Assembly: GCA_963853835.1 (NCBI GenBank)
Contig: OY970820.1
Coordinates: 22,003,873-22,067,872 of the forward strand
Direction of reading: 5' to 3'
DNA from: Calendula officinalis
Taxonomy: Eukaryota > Streptophyta > Magnoliopsida > Asterales > Asteraceae
DNA length: 64,000 nt
This document shows positions 11,202-23,677 of this stretch, in pieces. Every line of letters begins with the position of its first letter. Position 1 is the stretch's first letter. A model generated the notes under the pieces. That model had not been told where the DNA came from. It saw nothing but the letters and a program-made list of their open reading frames with translations, and did not search any database. The position numbers were made by a program, and so were the translations under genes.

Positions 11202-12562
11202 CTAACATTCAGTCTCCTTGCTAGACGAATATTCATCAAACAAATCTTCAGGTGGATCATAAATAACCATATCTGGAAAAACTTGCAAGAAATCATCCTT
11301 CACTTTCTCCCTCAATTCAGGATAAGGTAAAAGCCCTTTCATAATGACCCGATAAGGCAAAGATAATGGCGGGTCGGGGGCCCGTTTCATTTCATCATAT
11401 ATTACCATTGCTTCTGATGGCAAATTATTATCCAAAAAAGCCCTAATTATGTCCCCAAATGTATGTTGGTCAAAATGTACTTTTTCTGTTGTTAGATCTT
11501 GCCATACACGTTTTATTTCGTCCACTTGTTTAGTTCTCGCGAGCATCATAAGCATGTCTCTGTAAAAGAACATGTCTGGTCTGTACCATATTTCCTTTCG
11601 TACCACATCGTATAACTGCACAATAAAAAAAATTCTAAATTATTATGAAATCCTTGATTATTGTAACATGATAAACTAGTGAAAATGACCTATTGGTACA
11701 TCACTACTTTTGTAGGTACAAACCGCTAACATTTTTTTCTCATTTTTTTTCACATGAGTATTATATTAAAGTCTGACTAGAATAACTATTATCACGAAAT
11801 TAATGTTTTTTACTAGAATAATTTCCAGTAGAAATAGACAAAATCTGAACCGATTGACTACTCAGCAAAAGTATGATTATGAAGTAAAATAAAGGCTTAA
11901 ATAGAAATTTAATAGATATATACCTTTTAGCGGATATTATACAGATTTTCATGATTATAGCATTCTGACCAGAAACTGGTGAAAATGCTGACGTGGCACT
12001 GGTTTTGTTGGTTAAATAAGTAATTAAAACAAAATCGTATATTTAACTAAAATCTGTTTAGAAATTCCACGTCACCATTATCATACACGTGGATAATGAC
12101 ATGGCAAAACCAAATAAATAGTAAAAATTCCACGTCACCATTATTTTACCAGAGTTCTGTCAAATTGCTAAAAGTAGAGTGAAAGTATGTTGGTTTTTAC
12201 TTTTTACTTAATTTATTTAAGCAAGAAAAGTGAAAAAAGCAAACCTTCATTGATAAAAAGACGAGATTTTGTCTCTGAAATTCGAAAAGGACGGAAACAA
12301 GATCAGATTTAAGAAGGCGGGAAACATGAGACTTGATAAACCGGTCAAGACGAACAGGACTGGATTGAAGTCTTTTGAGTTCTTTTGCAATAATTAAACC
12401 TTCTTTTCCAAGTTCTTTTTTTCGTCTCCAGATTGATAAACTAGGGCTTGATGATGAGCTTGAAATTGTATTAATCTGATTGGAATTAAGGGGAGATGAT
12501 AATGTTTTTAGATTTGATGTTGAAGTTCTTCTCAGAAAGGTTCGAATTTGATTGAGCATCAT
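11202..12562 (-). CDS. Short PPR protein (At1g62350-like)
   Basis: Two coding exons: 12245-12562 (106 codons) and 11202-11615 (137 codons plus TAG), joined by an intron with GTTTGC donor and TGCAG acceptor; together 243 residues. The N-terminus is Ser/Thr/Arg-rich and organelle-targeting in style. A conserved block (IWRRKKELGKEGL, SPVRLDRFIKSHVSRLLK) precedes helical repeats with PPR character (RPDMFFYRDMLMMLARTK; FDQHTFGDIIRAF; PSEAMVIYDEMK). I recall this layout from the Arabidopsis PPR-like protein At1g62350 and relatives; PPR proteins bind organellar RNA. The acidic C-terminus follows a KVKDDFLQVFPDM motif. Both exons look intact. The exact RNA target cannot be inferred. Confidence 0.82.
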
Positions 12563-13153
12563 TTCTTGATTGATTGTTATTTGAATCTAAAACAACAAAT
12601 TAAAGAGAGTGAAATATGAATAATTACAATTATGTATAGACAGTTCAGACTATAGCATAAGGTCTTATAATTTACATCTTCCGTATATAACTCTAAAGAA
12701 TCCATATATATATTGCTGTCAATGATATTTACAATTAAAAACTCAGGTTAAATTCCTAAATCTATTGCCTTGAATACAAATGAATTGGTCAATGCAATTT
12801 CCCGCTAGACATGACCAAAATCAGGCTGTAATCAATTACCATTTCCAGCAGCACTTTATTTTGCAGAAATGACCAATATTTGTGTCTAATCAATGAAAAC
12901 AACATCATGATCCAGTGAACCTTTTTGTTCAATATAAAAGGTTCTACTGAAATCATATTCTTGTTACTCAGTGTTGAAAACTCGGTCAACTCAGCTGAGT
13001 ACCATGTACTCGGTGGTGTGCCGAGTTGAGTTGGCCCAAACCGGCCAAGAACTCGGTCACAACTCGACCAGCTCGCTCAAAACTTGGTCAAATACTCCAA
13101 AATGCTTACTTTCACACCACCCCACTCTCCAAAATACATTTTAAGTTATTATT
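12563..13153. other. PPR upstream region and GAGTTGAGTTGG-word fold-back
   Basis: 12563-12960 is the likely 5' UTR and promoter side of the PPR gene, with nothing specific visible. At 12972-13100 words ACTCGGTCAACTC and CCGAGTTGAGTTGG alternate, forming an imperfect fold-back of the same word-repeat style as 2408 and 9622. Confidence 0.4.
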
Positions 13154-13318
13154 ATCAGGATTAATATAAATTCAAATAGAGTTATAAACTAAGCAACATC
13201 AGGATTAATATGAATTCAAATAGAGTTATAAACTAAGCAAAATCAGGATTAATATAAATTCAATAGAGTTATAAACTAAGCAAAATCAGGATTAATATAA
13301 ATTCAATAGAGTTATAAT
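13154..13318. repeat. Tandem repeat, unit 43-44 bp, about 4 copies
   Basis: The unit starts ATCAGGATTAATATAAATTC and ends GTTATAAACTAAGCAA; units 1-2 have AAATAGAG and units 3-4 lost one A (AATAGAG). The last unit is cut after GTTATAA. Units are almost identical, so the expansion is recent. Confidence 0.9.
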
Positions 13319-13998
13319 TTGCGGAGCCTTTAATTTCTAAATCAAGCAGATGATAAACATTGACAGTAGTCATCGAATTTTGTATTGAATTACCAAAACC
13401 TTTTTACACTTTGCAGAGTTGCAGTTGTATGGAACAAGTCGCTGATTTGAGCAATCTGCTTCTTTATATATTAAATTACACCCTTGACCCTTGTCAATAT
13501 TGCAAGGAATTAAACTTAAACAATAATGCTAAATTAGACTTCCAAACCCAATTAACCCAGCTACTATCCTAAATTAAGCATGAATCCGAGGAATATAGCA
13601 GAGGACAAATCTTGAAATTAGAAGAAATTACCTCACTTCCAAACCCCTAAGCTTCACTTTACCTCAAAGTAGCGACTGGCTAGAAACAAGAGCCGAGAGA
13701 TGGAGATGTTTAGGTGATTTAGCTCACATTAACATTATCGTCGAATCGTCTCATTCGGAATTTCTACTTCTGAGTTACAGTTGCACTTTTGGGCTTATGT
13801 AAAGGAGTGGACATAAATTACTAAAAACGGCCTATATTTTAAAATATGGGCCTTTATTTTTGTGGCCCTGGCTTTAGTGCAAACAAGAGACAACCTTAAA
13901 TTTAGAGAATTGATATTCATACCATAAAAATTACTTCTCACACCACACTGTACACATTTTAAAATAGACTGTACAACTATATCACTCCCTTTAAATTT

Positions 13999-14640
13999 AG
14001 GACGGGTTAAAAATATCCGAAAAAACGTGTTTCTGACAATAAATCTGATTCCTGAAATACGAATACTTGAAAATCCGAGTCCCCTAATATCAGGTACCCT
14101 GATTTCAGGTATCCGAATTTCGGGTATCCGAATTTCGGGTATCTGAATTTCGGGATCTGAATTTCGGGTATTGGATATGGATAGTAATTTACTGCAAAAT
14201 TCGGGTATTCAGGTACCCGGTAGCCGAATTTTCTTTTCTAATTTTTTTATATCTTTTTTTTTCTTTCAAATAGATTAAAGACTTTATTAACTATTCAATA
14301 GATTGAAGTGTGAACTATGAATGATAGGCCAATATAAATGTCTTTATTTTTTATAACTTATAATTTTGGTCAATAGTTATAAATTTGTTAATTAAATGTT
14401 TCATTTTTGTTAATTAGATGTTCAATTTTTGTTCATTTGTGTTAATATTCGGGTATTCAAAAATTCGGGTACAGTTTTCAGGTACCCAAATCTACTACCT
14501 GAATGATTTTCGTGTATCCAACAAAATCAGGTATCCAGAAATTCGGGTAAAGTTATCGGTACCCAAATTTACTACCAGAATTTTCAGATATCCAAATTTT
14601 AGGTATCCAAATTTTCAGGTATCTGATTTTAAACACCCTT
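13999..14640. repeat. GGGTATCCGAATTTC-word fold-back element
   Basis: The left part repeats TTTCGGGTATCCGAA and the right part repeats its complement style (CCAAATTTTAGGTATCCAAA). The right end AAACACCCT mirrors the AGGGTGTT end of the element at 53082. The core is AT-rich with no coding content. Confidence 0.5.
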
Positions 14641-15502
14641 ACATGCAACAACAAAAAAACTCAAATTTACGTTAATAAAACATTTTAAAATTCACCATAA
14701 ACTTTAATGTTAAATGTTTTGCTAATCTTTTCTATAAATGACAGCTCTAAACTTTAATGCTAAACTATAACTAAAAAATCTCAAAATTTATAAGAAAATA
14801 TTATATTTCTCAAAATTAAATTTTAGCCTTTCTTATATTATATTGTTATTATCATTATTATCATTTAATTATTGTTGCTATTTTGTTCTTATTAGATTGT
14901 TTGATATGTAACTTACTTTTATAGGATTAGTTATTTTTCATAAGTTTCGCAAATTATGTTTTTGGTTATATATATATAGTCTACAAATATAATTATTACA
15001 TCACATATTTTTGGTTAAAACATATTACAAAAATCATACGTCGTCATTTAATATGTATGTCATTTAATATGTATGTATAACCGTACGAGAAAAACATTTA
15101 CTAATATAAAACAATATTTGAAGTGTCATATGAAAATTGTTTTAAGTATGCACGAGGTTACTTCTACTAGTTTTACTAAAAAGTAAAAACGAAAAGAAAA
15201 ACGAACCAAATTTTTTATTTTTGTTGGACCCAAAAGTCCATATAGCCCAAAGCCTCGGCTTGAAGCAGCAATCGACATGAGTCGGTGAAACATTGTTGTG
15301 TAACGGGATACTATAAAGAGTGGCTTGGGAAATGGCGCTTGTTTATGTTAGGATATCCGCATCCTAATCCCCCAGGGCTCTCGCCCTTTCTCTCTCTGCT
15401 TCTCATTCGGAATCCGAATTATTCTTTACGAATCTCTTCATCCTTTTCTATCAATCACTGTTTTTCTTGCTTCAATTTACCCTCACAATCCAATCTTTCG
15501 TC
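14641..15502. other. Intergenic and 5' region of RING gene
   Basis: 14641-15200 is AT-rich with no feature seen. 15220-15502 is richer in C/T and is the likely promoter and 5' UTR of the RING gene. An open frame crossing this region on the plus strand is out of frame with the RING start and is not believed. Confidence 0.4.
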
Positions 15503-17406
15503 ATGGATGCAGTCGATGGTCAACCACAGCTCATCATCGCCTTTCCAGATCTATCAATCGATGTCCGGGTATTCCAATTTCTTTTATTCGTTACATTTTT
15601 TCGTTTTTTTTCTTTCTAATTATGGGGATATGATTCGGTTCTATGTTTGATTTTAATCAATCTAGGGCTGTGATTCCAGTATGTATAGATTATTAGAAAA
15701 TTACGTTCACGGTAGGTTGGATTTTGAAATTAGTCATATGATTTTGTGGAGATTGATTTTAATTTTAATGAATCTAGGGTTGTGATCCTGCGCATGAGGA
15801 GAAAAAGGAACCGGCTTCTAGTTGCAAAGAGATTCCAGTTGGTGATGATCATCATGGAATTTGTGCAATTTGTTTGAATAAGATTGCATTAGAAGAGACT
15901 GCCCTTGTAAAAGGTTGCGAACATGCCTACTGGTTTGTCTCTTCATAATCACAGTTCTCTCTTTAATTTTTCTAATAATTTTATGAATTTTTATATTTCT
16001 TTTCAATATAAAGACAAACGGTTAATTGTGCTTGTGTGACTATATTTCATCAAATAAAATAAAATAATAAATGTAAAATTAAACTTACATTTGACCATAT
16101 AGTGTGATCTGCATTCTGCGATGGGCCACATATAAGAAGGAACCAACCTGCCCACAATGCAAACATCCGTTCGAGTTCCTTAATATTCATCGTTCTCTTG
16201 ATGGCAGGTATTATTTACATATCACCTTTATTACTTAGACAGAATAACAGACAGGAAAACTGTGTAAAGGTAACTGGAACTGGGTAAAAAAGTTGATTTT
16301 TTTGGGTTTAACTGTTTAAGAATATCTTATGGCTTCTATCGCAGTGTTTGAACTTGTATGGCGGTGTTTGAATTCAGGTTTTCCGATTATTTTTTTTACA
16401 TATGAGTATCTGATAATCAGTTTAATTCCAAAATCAATTACTTTTCTACCATCTTTCTAAACATAATTTTGTGAGATTTCTTTTCCGATTATGATCGTTC
16501 TGTTTTCACAAGAAAAGAGTAAATTACAGAAATTGTCCCTGTGGTTTTAAGAATTCTCCTATTTTGTCCCTAAACTTTTTGTTTCATGATTTTTGTCCCT
16601 AAACTTTTTGTTTCATGATTTTTGTCCCTATATTCTTCAAGTTTCATCTTTTTTGTCCATATTGAGCTAAAGTGACCAGAATAACCTTATTTTAATTTAT
16701 TTGTAAAAAAATTTGAATTATCTTGTAAGACCGCATGGTCAAAAATCACGAAAAGAAAAAGTTCAGGGGCAAAACCGGAGAATTCATAAAACCACAGGGA
16801 CAATTTCTTTCTGTAATTTACTCAATAAATAAATATAGTTATTGCCTATTGGTCATTAATCTGTTAGGCATATTTTTAGGTTAAATAATTAGAAATTTAC
16901 CAAACATTCACTCATCTGATTATATTTGTATATATTTAAACAGCATCCATGACTACATGTTTGAGGAGAGTGTTTGCCTCCTCTTAAGAGCACCATGGTT
17001 TCACCCTATCCACGTGGACACCCATGAGGTTTTAGATGACCACCTTCTCGAAGACTTTTACCCGTATGATTATGAGGAAGAAGATGATGATGATCTAGAT
17101 GAAGTGTATATGGGCCGTTCATCCAATAATATCAACATCCGTATCGGCAACCGAAGATGGGGCAACAGCGGCTTTGTTCGGGCTGGGAAACAAGAGGCCC
17201 GGCCCGTTCACCAACAACCCCATTTCCAAGACTCGGGGGCTGGCCCGTCTTCTCGGGAGCCCAAAAAGAAGGAATCTGGCGGTACGTCAGCACGTGATGC
17301 GGCTGCGGTGGGCCGGCGGGCCAAACGCACCCTCAAACGTGAGGCTGCTGACAAAGCGGCGGCTGCAAAACATCAGCAGCATTTGGTTAGGTTGGGCCGC
17401 AACTGA
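15503..17406 (+). CDS. C3HC4 RING finger protein, putative E3 ligase
   Basis: Four coding exons: 15503-15568, 15778-15932, 16103-16207, 16944-17406; 262 residues, frame kept across all junctions. The RING domain spans residues 51-93 with spacing C-x2-C-x14-C-x-H-x2-C-x2-C-x12-C-x2-C (GICAICLNK, CEHAYCVIC, CPQC) and is split by intron 2 right before the fourth ligand Cys codon is complete. It is followed by a block conserved in this plant subfamily (HPFEFLNIHRSLDGS, IHDYMFEESVCLLLRAPWF), an acidic run (EEEDDDDLDE) and a basic Ala/Lys-rich tail. The match I recall is Arabidopsis At5g19430/At5g12310. Such proteins transfer ubiquitin; substrate unknown. Intron 3 hosts a GAGTAAATTACA-family repeat (16517-16823). 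Confidence 0.88.
16517..16823. mobile_element. GAGTAAATTACA-family MITE in RING intron 3
   Basis: Ends are inverted: GAGTAAATTACAGAAATTG / CAATTTC...GTAATTTACTC, with GTCCCTGTGGTTTT just inside the left end and AAACCACAGGGAC inside the right. An internal direct repeat (GTCCCTAAACTTTTTGTTTC) is present twice at 16565-16620. No clear target duplication. Likely Mutator-like by comparison with the copy at 48658. Confidence 0.75.
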
Positions 17407-17846
17407 TGTTTGACCATCCGGTTTGTTTGAGTTTGACCATGTGTACAGTGTTCTTCAAGATTTGTGAAATAATGGGTTTAGTTTAGACTTTACAATATGA
17501 TGATGTTAAGTGATAAAAAGGGGATCATACTGTGCAGGACCCCGTATGGATCTTAACTCAAATTTATTAGGTTTCTCATAATTATTAAGCTCTTTTTATT
17601 TTTATTATGACATTTTTAGTTCATGTTGATATTGGTTTGAAAGCTGAGCAGCATGATTATTTTAATGAAAATTGCTGTTTTCTTACAATAAATGTTGAGT
17701 TTTTTCTAAGTCCAAGTTGGCGGCTTTAGATGCTAGGCTAGAATTCTTATTTGTTGTGAAATATTTTACGTTTCTTGTCTTGTCTTTGGTCAACATGGGT
17801 GAAGATTTGACACATTTCAGCTTTCAACTATTAATATTTTGAAGAT
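17407..17846. other. RING 3' UTR and spacer
   Basis: Contains the expected 3' UTR of the RING gene with AATAAA-like words near 17689 (CAATAAATG). Nothing else seen. Confidence 0.4.
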
Positions 17847-17847
17847 T

Positions 17848-18174
17848 TGAGCAAGGGGTGTGGCAATAAGAGGGACCTCAAGTCGGACGCCACCTCAGCT
17901 TTCGACCTAAGCCACCACACCGTGCGCTGGGTGAGTGAGGCCCTAAGTCGGATGGGTGGCAAAGTCCACGAGCCAATGGGAGGAGAGATGGTGTTTTGGG
18001 ACCAACGAGAGGATAGATATTATTATTTTAATGATTTTTATTTTTTTAAAGTATTATTGGTTAGTGATGGTAGAGGGGGTATTTAGGGGTTTTGAATGTG
18101 AAATGTGAAATAATGATGTGGCGCATAGGTGGCGCGGGGGTGGCATCCGACCCCAAGCCACTACACCTAATGCT
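17848..18174. mobile_element. Harbinger-like MITE
   Basis: Inverted ends: GAGCAAGGGGTGTGGC on the left and, on the other strand, GAGCATTAGGTGTAGTGGC on the right; inner words GTCGGACGCCACC and GGTGGCATCCGACC also mirror each other. GC-rich ends with an AT-rich core and this wording are common in plant Harbinger MITEs. The three-base duplication is not clean, so class is tentative. Confidence 0.6.
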
Positions 18175-18499
18175 CTAATATTCAAAATAGTTGATACATT
18201 TTTTGTTAAGATAATTATTAAAATAGATCGTGTGATTGATTTAATTCTCATCCAAGACTTATAGATTTTAATCTTCTAAAAAAAAACTGCGTGACTGGTT
18301 AACTCCATAGAGTATCACTAACTTGAGTAGTATTAAGTTGTGCTAACAATAAAGTTGGACAATACAACGAACAGTTTTAACATGGGTGAGCAGTACTAAC
18401 TTAGACATGTAGCGGAGTTCTAGTGGAGTAGCACGAGGATCTTAGTCGCATTTAGTCGCATGATCTATTTTGGGAAGAATTGAAAATACCAGACTTTTT

Positions 18500-19134
18500 A
18501 GGGAATTTTTGGTTTCATTTGGTCTATATTACATGATGTGTGATGCACGTGTGGTACTTTAGGTTTAAAGAGTCGTTTTTTCACGTTAAGTGACATCATG
18601 TGATGCACGTGGAGTACTTTGGTCAATTCAACTTCCTCTTCTCATTTACTCACCTTTAAACCACCCTTCTCCATCATTTCGTTTCGTTTACCCGATTGTT
18701 AAAGATATGTATTGACGTGCTTCGCACGTGCATCACATGTGATGTCACTTTACGTGAAAAATAAACTGCCATTTTCGTAAAGAGCCATCTATGAAAAATC
18801 ATTCAGGAATATGGACATAGTAAGTTTTGAAACTAAAGGACCATTGGTGAAATTTGATATAAACCTAAAGGACCGTCCGTGAAATTTGTTATAAACCTAA
18901 AGGACCAGCCGTGTAATGTACTTGGAGTAAATAGGAAGGGAAAGACGAAATTACCAAAATACCCTCACATGCATCACACGTGAGGTCACTTAACGTGAAA
19001 AATTAACGGTTGTTTTCATAAAGGACCATCGGTGAAAAACCTTTCGAAAATAAGGACTATCGATGCAATTTTTAAAACTAAAGGACCATTGGTGAAATTT
19101 GAAAACCTAAAGGACCATCCATGTAATTAACTCC
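18500..19134. mobile_element. Degenerate GAGTAAATTACA-family element with internal repeats
   Basis: The right end (GGACCATCCATGTAATTAACTC) is the family terminus with one change. The inside repeats AAAGGACCATTGGTGAAATTT several times (18828-19110) and carries a CACGTGCATCACATGTGA-like palindromic word more than once. The left boundary is uncertain (GGTTTCATTTGGTC near 18510). Confidence 0.5.
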
Positions 19135-19674
19135 TCATTATATTTATTAATCTGTGAACTACCAACCACCACTATTCACCACCGCCACCCATCACCACCA
19201 CCAACCACCATCAATTCTGCCACTGCTATGATTACTTTCACCATCACATAATATAATTATAAGATACACAACTGCATTATAGGATACTTAGGCATATCCC
19301 AACAGTTGGGCGTCAGTAAACCAATCACTAGCGCCACATCATCACATCCTTACTGACACTCTACTGACACGGTCGTGCCAACCCTACCCGTTACTAACCC
19401 ATTGCCAACACATCCTTTTCACATCATCATTTTTAATTAATAAAATAACACTACATTAAATAAAATAACATTACATTAATAATAAAAATAAAAACATTAC
19501 GATTAAAAAAATAAAAATAAAAAAACATTACAATTAAAAATAATAATAAATAAACATTACGAAAAAAAATTAACGTTGACGGTAGTTTGGCGGGTGGCTC
19601 CAAATGTGTTCGATTAAGGCATTACGAAGTTTATGATGCACAACTCGATCGCGTATCTCCTTTCCAGTACGCAA

Positions 19675-19938
19675 TTAGGCTGCAACCCGTTCATGCCATG
19701 TACGTTGTGGGTGATTTGTTGGGTTAGCTGTATAATCTTCTTCAATTGGACAAATTGCGCAGCCATTATCTTCCGTAATCATGTTGTGTAATATCACACA
19801 AGTGTACATGATCCGTCGTATTTTGTTCACACTGTATGGTAGTGCCGGATTTTTAATCATTCCCCACCGTCCTTGAAGCACTCTGAAAGCTCGTTCGACA
19901 TTCTTTCTTGCGGATTCTTGGAACCGCTTGAACTTCAT
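19675..19938 (-). pseudogene. Harbinger transposase, C-terminal part
   Basis: 88 codons including stop, with the final catalytic Glu region of the DDE_Tnp_4/Harbinger nuclease (ARKNVERAFRVLQGRW), the MYTCVILHNMI motif and the usual acidic tail. Its N-terminal part lies 8 kb away at 28015-28710 because a retrotransposon (19939-28014) landed in it: TTCAT precedes the 5' LTR and follows the 3' LTR. The segment between the second Asp and this part is also missing and the frames differ, so the gene was already damaged or has decayed since. Confidence 0.88.
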
Positions 19939-22215
19939 TGTAACGACCGGAATTTTCGGTTAATATATTAAATGGAAATATTGAGGAATAAAGGTGGGAA
20001 AATATTTAATTGAGTCTCCGTTGTGTTTTATCGAGTGTTTGGATGTTTGGAACTTGGGGTAACCAAGTATGGGTCAAGACATGGTTGGAAACAAGTTTAA
20101 AAGGCAAGAAACTGACCCAGACAGACCTCGCGGCGCGAGGCAGGCGCGAGACAGTCGCGAGTTCAAACAGCAAGTTCAACGTCCAAACGCGAAGGTCTCG
20201 CGTTGACTTCGCGTTGACCTCGCGTTGAGGTCGCGGCGCGAGCCAGGCGCGAGCCTGGCGCGAAATCTGGAAAATTGCGGCAACCAGCAGGCAAAGCCGC
20301 GTCACTTCGCGGCGCGAGGTGGGCGCGAGCGGGACGCGAGGAGCGTCTGGAACATATATACTTGTGTGTAAGCTAGGGTTTCATTTCACCTTCAACCACA
20401 CACATTGTGCAGCCGATTTGGGAGCAAACTTGGGCGATTTTGGAGCTCAAGAGCTTAGATCTTCACCATCTTGAAGGATTGAAACATCAAGGGTAAGTAT
20501 TCTTGATTTTCTTGCTCATCTACCTTGATTGTGAGCTTTGTATGGGTAAAAATGGTGGTTTGGGGAACCAACCATGTCATCTTTGGGGAAGATGACTAAT
20601 CATGGGTGTAGAACACTCATTGTAAGCTTGTAATCGATGTGTACAAGTTTGATTTGGGTTTATTGATGGAAATCTTGAACTAGGGTTTGAGATTCCACCA
20701 AGTTGGATGAACTTGGTGGTTAGGAATGTGAATATGGGTTGATTAGTGATTAGTTATGGATAATAACTAGTTATTGTGATGATATGGATGATAGGTCAAG
20801 AAGGCCTAAAGATTGGTGACATTTCACAAGTTGGAAAGCAAGGATTCGTGTTGTTAGACACGATTTGGAGTTAGCTTGGCTAAGGTGAGTACATGAGACT
20901 TTTACTGGGTACATAGCAAATGATTTTGAAAACTATGATGTTTTAAGAGTCTTTATTAATAAACGTTTTTAATAAAGATATGATTGATACGATAAGAAAA
21001 TGCTAGTAATGGACTATTTAAGTATGTTTAAATGATAAATGATTTTGAAAGAGATTACGATAATGAAAAGTAATCAATGAGTTTTCATAAATAAGATGTA
21101 TGAATAAAGATGATGATTTAAAAGAGATTGATAATCGGTTTATTAATAATATGTATTAATAAAGCTTGAGACAATGATTTTTAAGTAATGAGTATCGATT
21201 AGTATATTATACTAATAAAAGTAGATATTGAAATACTAAGAGAATAAGTAATAAGTGACTAGTAATAAACGTGTATTCTAGTCAAAGAAGAGTCAAAGTA
21301 ATAAGATTTTGATAAAAGATGAATATGTTTTAAATTAGTAAAGGACTTGGTAAAGTCAAGATTTAAAATGAAATAATAAAGAGAATAGCATGATAAATTA
21401 GAATAAATGTATACTAATAAGTGATTAAAGGAGCTGATGCTCATATTTGATGAAAGGAGCTGAGGCTCATATGTGAAATGAAAAATCCGGAATAAGACCG
21501 CCCAGAAATGGGGGAGCATGAGACGTCTACTTGGGGTGGTACCTCCCTGCGCAAAGAGTAGAATGTCACAGTTTACGACACTCAATGATGAGTGAGCATG
21601 ACGACCCGGGAACGGGGAGAGCTTATGAATCTCGGTAAGATGGGGGTTCCCAATTACCTTGATAGTTTACCTATGACATCCCATATCGGGAGAGTTGGCT
21701 TCGGAGAGGTCCGTCGCATATGTGATAATGAAAGTGTAAGTTTGGAGATAACTTACAAGTATGTGATTAGATGACGAGTAAGCTTACGGTAAGCTTATTA
21801 GTTTATACGGTTAAATGAATGGAAGATGAATTATGAATTAATAAAGAAATGATAAGGATAAGTATTTTTAATGTTATAAATAATATTTTATAAATCTTTT
21901 GAGAATGGGTCGAAAACCCATGTATCTCACGAGACTATTTTGTCTCACGTACTACTTTGTTTTTGGCTATGTACTCAGGTTCAAGATTGTTGGATTAGAG
22001 GGCCGCGTTAGAAGTGGCCTAGTGTTGGTTAGCTCGGGAGCTCGTAGGTAGTTCTCGTTTATCCTATGGTTATGATATTGTATTTGTAACACCGGTTTTA
22101 ATACTCTGATAAACTTTTATTGGTTTTTGTTAAACCGTATTTTGAGAATACTGGACTTGTAATATTTTTATTTAAAAATATGTTAAAAATGTGTTTTGAA
22201 AAATGAGGTGTTACA
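19939..22215 (+). repeat. 5' LTR
   Basis: Begins TGTAACGACCGG and ends GAGGTGTTACA. A CpG-rich block of GCGCGAG/CTCGCG words at 20127-20345 precedes a TATA-like word at 20353-20360 (CATATATA) that reads CATATAAA in the 3' LTR. After this comes a leader-like C/T-rich tract (GGTTTCATTTCACC) and, near 20490, a GGGTAAGTATTC word that could serve as a splice donor. Confidence 0.92.
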
Positions 22216-22456
22216 ACTTGGTATCAGAGCTATAGTTTAAGTGAATTAGGTAGGTTTGACCTCCCTAGTCTTAAGCTATGCTAAGTAGGACCATATGTTT
22301 TCCATAGGATGTCCTTGATCAGTCCGTTGAGACAGTAAAGTATGGGTATATTAGGGTCGATCCCTAAGTGAAAGGATAATGTTTTGGGCTATATGGGTTA
22401 TGTTTGACTAATAAGTCAATCTTTGAATTGTAATGGTTTAATATTTGATATAGAAA

Positions 22457-23677
22457 ATGGTGAATCCAAGAAATGGAGAGATTCCACGAGATCACGAGGC
22501 GGATTTCAATCGAATCCCGACTCATCCCGGTAATAATGGAGAAGGTTCCGGTTTGGATGCAAACCAAACCCCGGTAACTTTGGAAGCGATCAGAAATTTG
22601 TTTCATCAGATGAGGGATGAGGTGAATGTGGATATGAACCGGATTATCGATAACCGTTTGAATGTGGATTGGCGAGATGATTCTAAATCTCACGGTGGAA
22701 GTAAGTCTTCGGGTAGCAAGACCCGTACAGAGAAGTCATTGACTGAAGAGACCGACGATTCGAATTCGGAGGAAAGAGAAGGATGCACCTATAATACATT
22801 CATGTCGTGCAACCCCGGAGTGTATTATGGAAGTTCGGAACCAAAGGTCACGATGCGTTGGATTCGGGAAACCGAGCAAGTGCTAGAAAGTAGCAAGTGT
22901 TTAAAGAAAGACATGGTCATTTATGCATCCCGACAGTTGAAGGATGAAGCGTTGACATGGTGGGATACCATGTATGAAACTTTAGGAAAGAAAGTGTACA
23001 AGATGTCGTGGGAGGAGTTCACGAGAAGGTTGAAGGAAAAGTTTTGTCCCGAGAGAGATCTAGAAGAGTTACAAGAAGAGTTTATGTTCATCAAGAAGGG
23101 AAATATGTCGGTGGAAGAATACACCAAAAAGTTTACGGGATTACTTCCGTTTGTAATCAAGTCCTATCCTATGGAGCGTATGAAGGTGGTTCGGTATGCG
23201 AATGGACTACCACCGGAGTTTGAATTGGAAGTCAAGCGAGCGACCACGTTGGACGAGGCCATTTGTACCGCTCGGAGTGTTGAAAGGGTGTTTCGGCGAA
23301 GGGCACAAGAGTCGGCATCAGGAAAAGAAAAGAAGAAGTTTGGTAGTAGCTTGGGATTAACAAAGAGAGAAGGATTGGGGTCGAGTTCGTCAAAGCATAG
23401 TGGTATTGGAAGTTGTCAAAGTTGTGGGAAGAATCATCATGGGGAATGTAAGGCAAATTCGGCTATATGCTTCAAGTGTGGTCGAGTAGGACACCGAGAA
23501 AAGGGTTGCAAAGTAAGGAACCTCGAGGAAGTGGAATGCTACACTTGTCACGAGGTGGGACACTTTAGTAGTGCGTGCCCAAGGAAGAGAACCGACACGT
23601 CAGCATCAACCGCCAACAGGAATCGGGTGAAGGAAACTCGTGGAGCCGCTTCAGGTAATTCGTTTATGAAATTTTGA
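22457..23677 (+). CDS. gag: Retrotransposon Gag (capsid-nucleocapsid)
   Basis: 406 residues, intact. A Ser/Glu-rich N-terminal third is followed by the Retrotrans_gag core (about residues 115-275; landmarks WIRETEQVLESS, ALTWWDTMY, FTRRLKEKFCP, MSVEEYTKKF, ANGLPPEF) and a Lys/Ser-rich linker. Three Cys/His knuckles end the protein: a short variant CQSCGKNHHGEC and two classical C-x2-C-x4-H-x4-C (CFKCGRVGHREKGC, CYTCHEVGHFSSAC). The core would assemble particles and the knuckles bind the element RNA. It starts 226 bases after the primer site. It is the only long frame in the element; no pol follows. Confidence 0.93.
   Translation: MVNPRNGEIPRDHEADFNRIPTHPGNNGEGSGLDANQTPVTLEAIRNLFHQMRDEVNVDMNRIIDNRLNVDWRDDSKSHGGSKSSGSKTRTEKSLTEETDDSNSEEREGCTYNTFMSCNPGVYYGSSEPKVTMRWIRETEQVLESSKCLKKDMVIYASRQLKDEALTWWDTMYETLGKKVYKMSWEEFTRRLKEKFCPERDLEELQEEFMFIKKGNMSVEEYTKKFTGLLPFVIKSYPMERMKVVRYANGLPPEFELEVKRATTLDEAICTARSVERVFRRRAQESASGKEKKKFGSSLGLTKREGLGSSSSKHSGIGSCQSCGKNHHGECKANSAICFKCGRVGHREKGCKVRNLEEVECYTCHEVGHFSSACPRKRTDTSASTANRNRVKETRGAASGNSFMKF

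Noticed and set aside
13154..13318. Regular repeats as a CRISPR-like array
   Set aside because: Units are contiguous without unique spacers, in a plant nuclear context; a plain tandem repeat.
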